Assembly (NCBI GenBank): GCA_963542675.1 | Contig: CAUTXC010000022.1 | Span: 1 to 15,792 of the forward strand | Direction of reading: 5' to 3' | From: Saccharimonas sp963542675 | GTDB lineage: Bacteria > Patescibacteriota > Saccharimonadia > Saccharimonadales > Saccharimonadaceae | Length of the DNA: 15,792 nucleotides | Shown: piece after piece, positions 14,709 to 15,792 of the stretch | How positions within the stretch are numbered: the first letter of the stretch is position 1 | How the letters are laid out: each line of letters opens with the position of its first letter | Notes under the pieces: generated by a model | The model's input: the letters and a program-made list of their open reading frames with translations, nothing else | Database searches by the model: none | Told to the model about the DNA's origin: nothing | Program-made: the position numbers and the translations under genes

Positions 14709-14734
14709 ATTCTTGCGCCAAGTTATTTAACTGT

Positions 14735-15220
14735 CTACGTATCGCGGCGAGCTATCCGCTGCCACCCAAGCTCGCCCAGCGACACCAGCCAAACAAGCAG
14801 CGCTCCAGCAGTGTTGGCCGCGATATCCCAGTTGGTATCATCCAGCGGCAAGCGGGCCACGCCAGTCTTCGCCACCAGCAGCTCAAACAGCTCATTCATG
14901 CAGCCAAGCGCCGACACCAACGCGAATAGCGAGAATGCCTCCACCAGCCAGGAGCGGTGCCACCCCAGCGCGTGTTTGAGATAGAGCCACAGGCAGCCAG
15001 TAAATATCCCACCACCGATGAAGTGGGTATTAAATGCCGTGTCTTGCCCATCGATCAACGGCGACGGCACATACCACGAGACAAAGAACAATCCGCATGC
15101 CAAATACAACAGCCAGCGGTAGCCCCGCTCGTGCGTATAGCCATAATGCTGCAAAATTGGTGGTACACTACTGGCCAAAACAGCTGGTATAACAATCGAA
15201 ACAATGGTAAAGATACTCAT
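14735..15220 (-). CDS. VanZ-like polytopic membrane protein
   Basis: This 161-residue protein has about five hydrophobic segments (3-19, 35-50, 66-83, 92-114, 130-150). Conserved-looking polar residues inside or near membranes are H66 with GGG (69-71), NE-E (N109, E110, E113) and DDTNWDIAANTAG (127-139); the last resembles the D-xx-D-xx-N-xx-G pattern at the end of VanZ-like and related DUF families. VanZ gives low-level teicoplanin resistance in enterococci, but most relatives have no known role, so none is claimed. The ATG lies 6 nt after an extended -10 box and has no Shine-Dalgarno site. It is transcribed alone, ending at the bidirectional terminator. Confidence 0.75.
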   Translation of the reverse strand: MSIFTIVSIVIPAVLASSVPPILQHYGYTHERGYRWLLYLACGLFFVSWYVPSPLIDGQDTAFNTHFIGGGIFTGCLWLYLKHALGWHRSWLVEAFSLFALVSALGCMNELFELLVAKTGVARLPLDDTNWDIAANTAGALLVWLVSLGELGWQRIARRDT

Positions 15221-15226
15221 ACTTCT

Positions 15227-15235
15227 AGTATAACA
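15227..15235 (-). promoter_or_regulatory. Extended -10 promoter of the VanZ-like gene, leaderless
   Basis: On the minus strand TGT-TATACT (15235-15227) is an extended -10 element, with six nucleotides (AGAAGT) before the ATG at 15220. No -35 box fits. Transcription should start on the ATG itself. Confidence 0.55.
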
Positions 15236-15316
15236 TCTGCTGCAAGCCAGCCACCACAGGCCTATCGCGTATCATGGTATAGCAAACAAACTAATAGCGT
15301 AGCTCTCCTAATACAA

Positions 15317-15340
15317 ATCCGCCCCTGGTTAGAGGCGGAT
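15317..15340 (-). terminator. Terminator after rplS
   Basis: ATCCGCC (15317-15323) and GGCGGAT (15334-15340) form a 7-bp GC-rich stem with a 10-nt loop, about 27 nt after the rplS stop on the minus strand. The following sequence on that strand (TTGTATTAG) has only a broken T tract. The rest of the 15221-15366 gap holds the VanZ-like promoter and no gene. Confidence 0.6.
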
Positions 15341-15366
15341 CAAAAATTTCTCACGCGATGGCTATT

Positions 15367-15792
15367 CTACGCAGCTTCGTGGCGAGCGGCAACCTCAGCA
15401 GCCTTAGCGTCTAGCTCAGCTTGCTTGGCGTCTTCGGCGGCCTTTTTCTCGGCAGCTTCTTTGGCCTTTTCTTCTTTGAGGCGGGCAGCCTCAGCCTCGG
15501 CATGAGCATCGTGCACGTTGTTAACCGCCTCGCGGTCGAACTGCACGGCAGTCAGGCGAGCCGACTTACCACTGCGGCCACGCAGGTAGCTCAGGAAGTT
15601 GCGGCGCACCTTAGCGCGGCGCATCACCTCGACCTTCTCAACGAGTGGACTGTGCAGCAAGAACGACTTCTCTACCCCCACGCCGCTGGTAATCTTACGC
15701 ACGGTAATGCGGCTGGTGTGCTGACCCTTGTTGTCGGTGCGGATCACCACACCTTCAAACATCTGGATGCGCTCTTTGTTGCCTTCTTTGAT
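15367..15792 (-). CDS. rplS: 50S ribosomal protein L19, 5' end beyond the window, with charged C-terminal tail
   Basis: The reading frame is open to the window edge. It begins IKEGNKERIQMFEGVVI, a typical inner stretch of L19, so the true start lies outside and the ATG at 15762 is internal. The core continues through EKSFLLHSPLVEKVEV and RRAKVRRNFLSYLRGRSGKSARL, the family hallmark, ending about residue 82 of the visible part. A tail of about 60 residues rich in Ala, Glu and Lys follows, likely helical; standard L19 proteins end near the RSGKAARI motif. L19 sits at the 30S-50S interface of the ribosome. The tail is probably real because its frame, base use and terminator position are consistent. 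Confidence 0.97.
   Translation of the reverse strand: MKEGNKERIQMFEGVVIRTDNKGQHTSRITVRKITSGVGVEKSFLLHSPLVEKVEVMRRAKVRRNFLSYLRGRSGKSARLTAVQFDREAVNNVHDAHAEAEAARLKEEKAKEAAEKKAAEDAKQAELDAKAAEVAARHEAA

Overview
The window looks like chromosome of a Saccharibacteria (TM7)-type Candidate Phyla Radiation bacterium, or a close relative. This is inferred from gene style and order; no marker gene was searched. The clues are a compact layout, about half G+C, a ribosomal protein L19 with a long Ala/Glu/Lys-rich tail, an RNase HII fused to a YraN-type nuclease, several leaderless-looking genes, and a Firmicutes-like clpC-radA-PIN/TRAM block without ctsR, mcsA, mcsB or disA. The genetic code is the standard bacterial one. 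All 15 stop codons I could read are TAA or TAG; none is TGA.

Layout. Positions 1-186 hold the end of a degraded or truncated beta-rich ORF, followed by a terminator-like hairpin. From 7405 down to 1383 on the minus strand runs one tight block: clpC, a novel membrane-anchored HELLH protein, radA and a PIN-TRAM protein. It is driven by a strong sigma70-type promoter overlapped by a near-perfect CIRCE (HrcA) operator. An inositol-monophosphatase-family gene with its own promoter lies downstream (1275-460). Upstream of clpC is nusA (8662-7547), with its own promoter, a terminator-like hairpin in its leader, and a good terminator behind it. Upstream again is a translationally coupled pair: a secreted HNH (GmrSD_C/DUF1524-like) nuclease and a HAD-family protein with an altered motif I. 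This pair is divergent from a large M1 aminopeptidase (10143-12668). Next comes the convergent rnhB-yraN fusion (13812-12838), then a short plus-strand pair encoding a Cys/His-rich lipoprotein-like protein and a one-helix membrane protein. The window ends with a VanZ-like membrane protein and the 3' part of rplS on the minus strand.

How the parts may work together. The clpC block joins protein unfolding/degradation, a putative membrane metalloprotease, recombination repair and a nuclease-like RNA-binding protein under a heat-shock operator, so it reads as a stress operon. The envelope nuclease and the aminopeptidase fit a scavenging, host-dependent lifestyle, with DNA or RNA cut outside and peptides trimmed inside; this is inference. 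Three genes have a -10 box exactly 6 nt before the ATG and no Shine-Dalgarno, whereas the clpC-block genes, nusA and the IMPase gene have clear Shine-Dalgarno sites. Two modes of translation initiation therefore seem to coexist. No CRISPR array, insertion sequence, tRNA or rRNA was seen.
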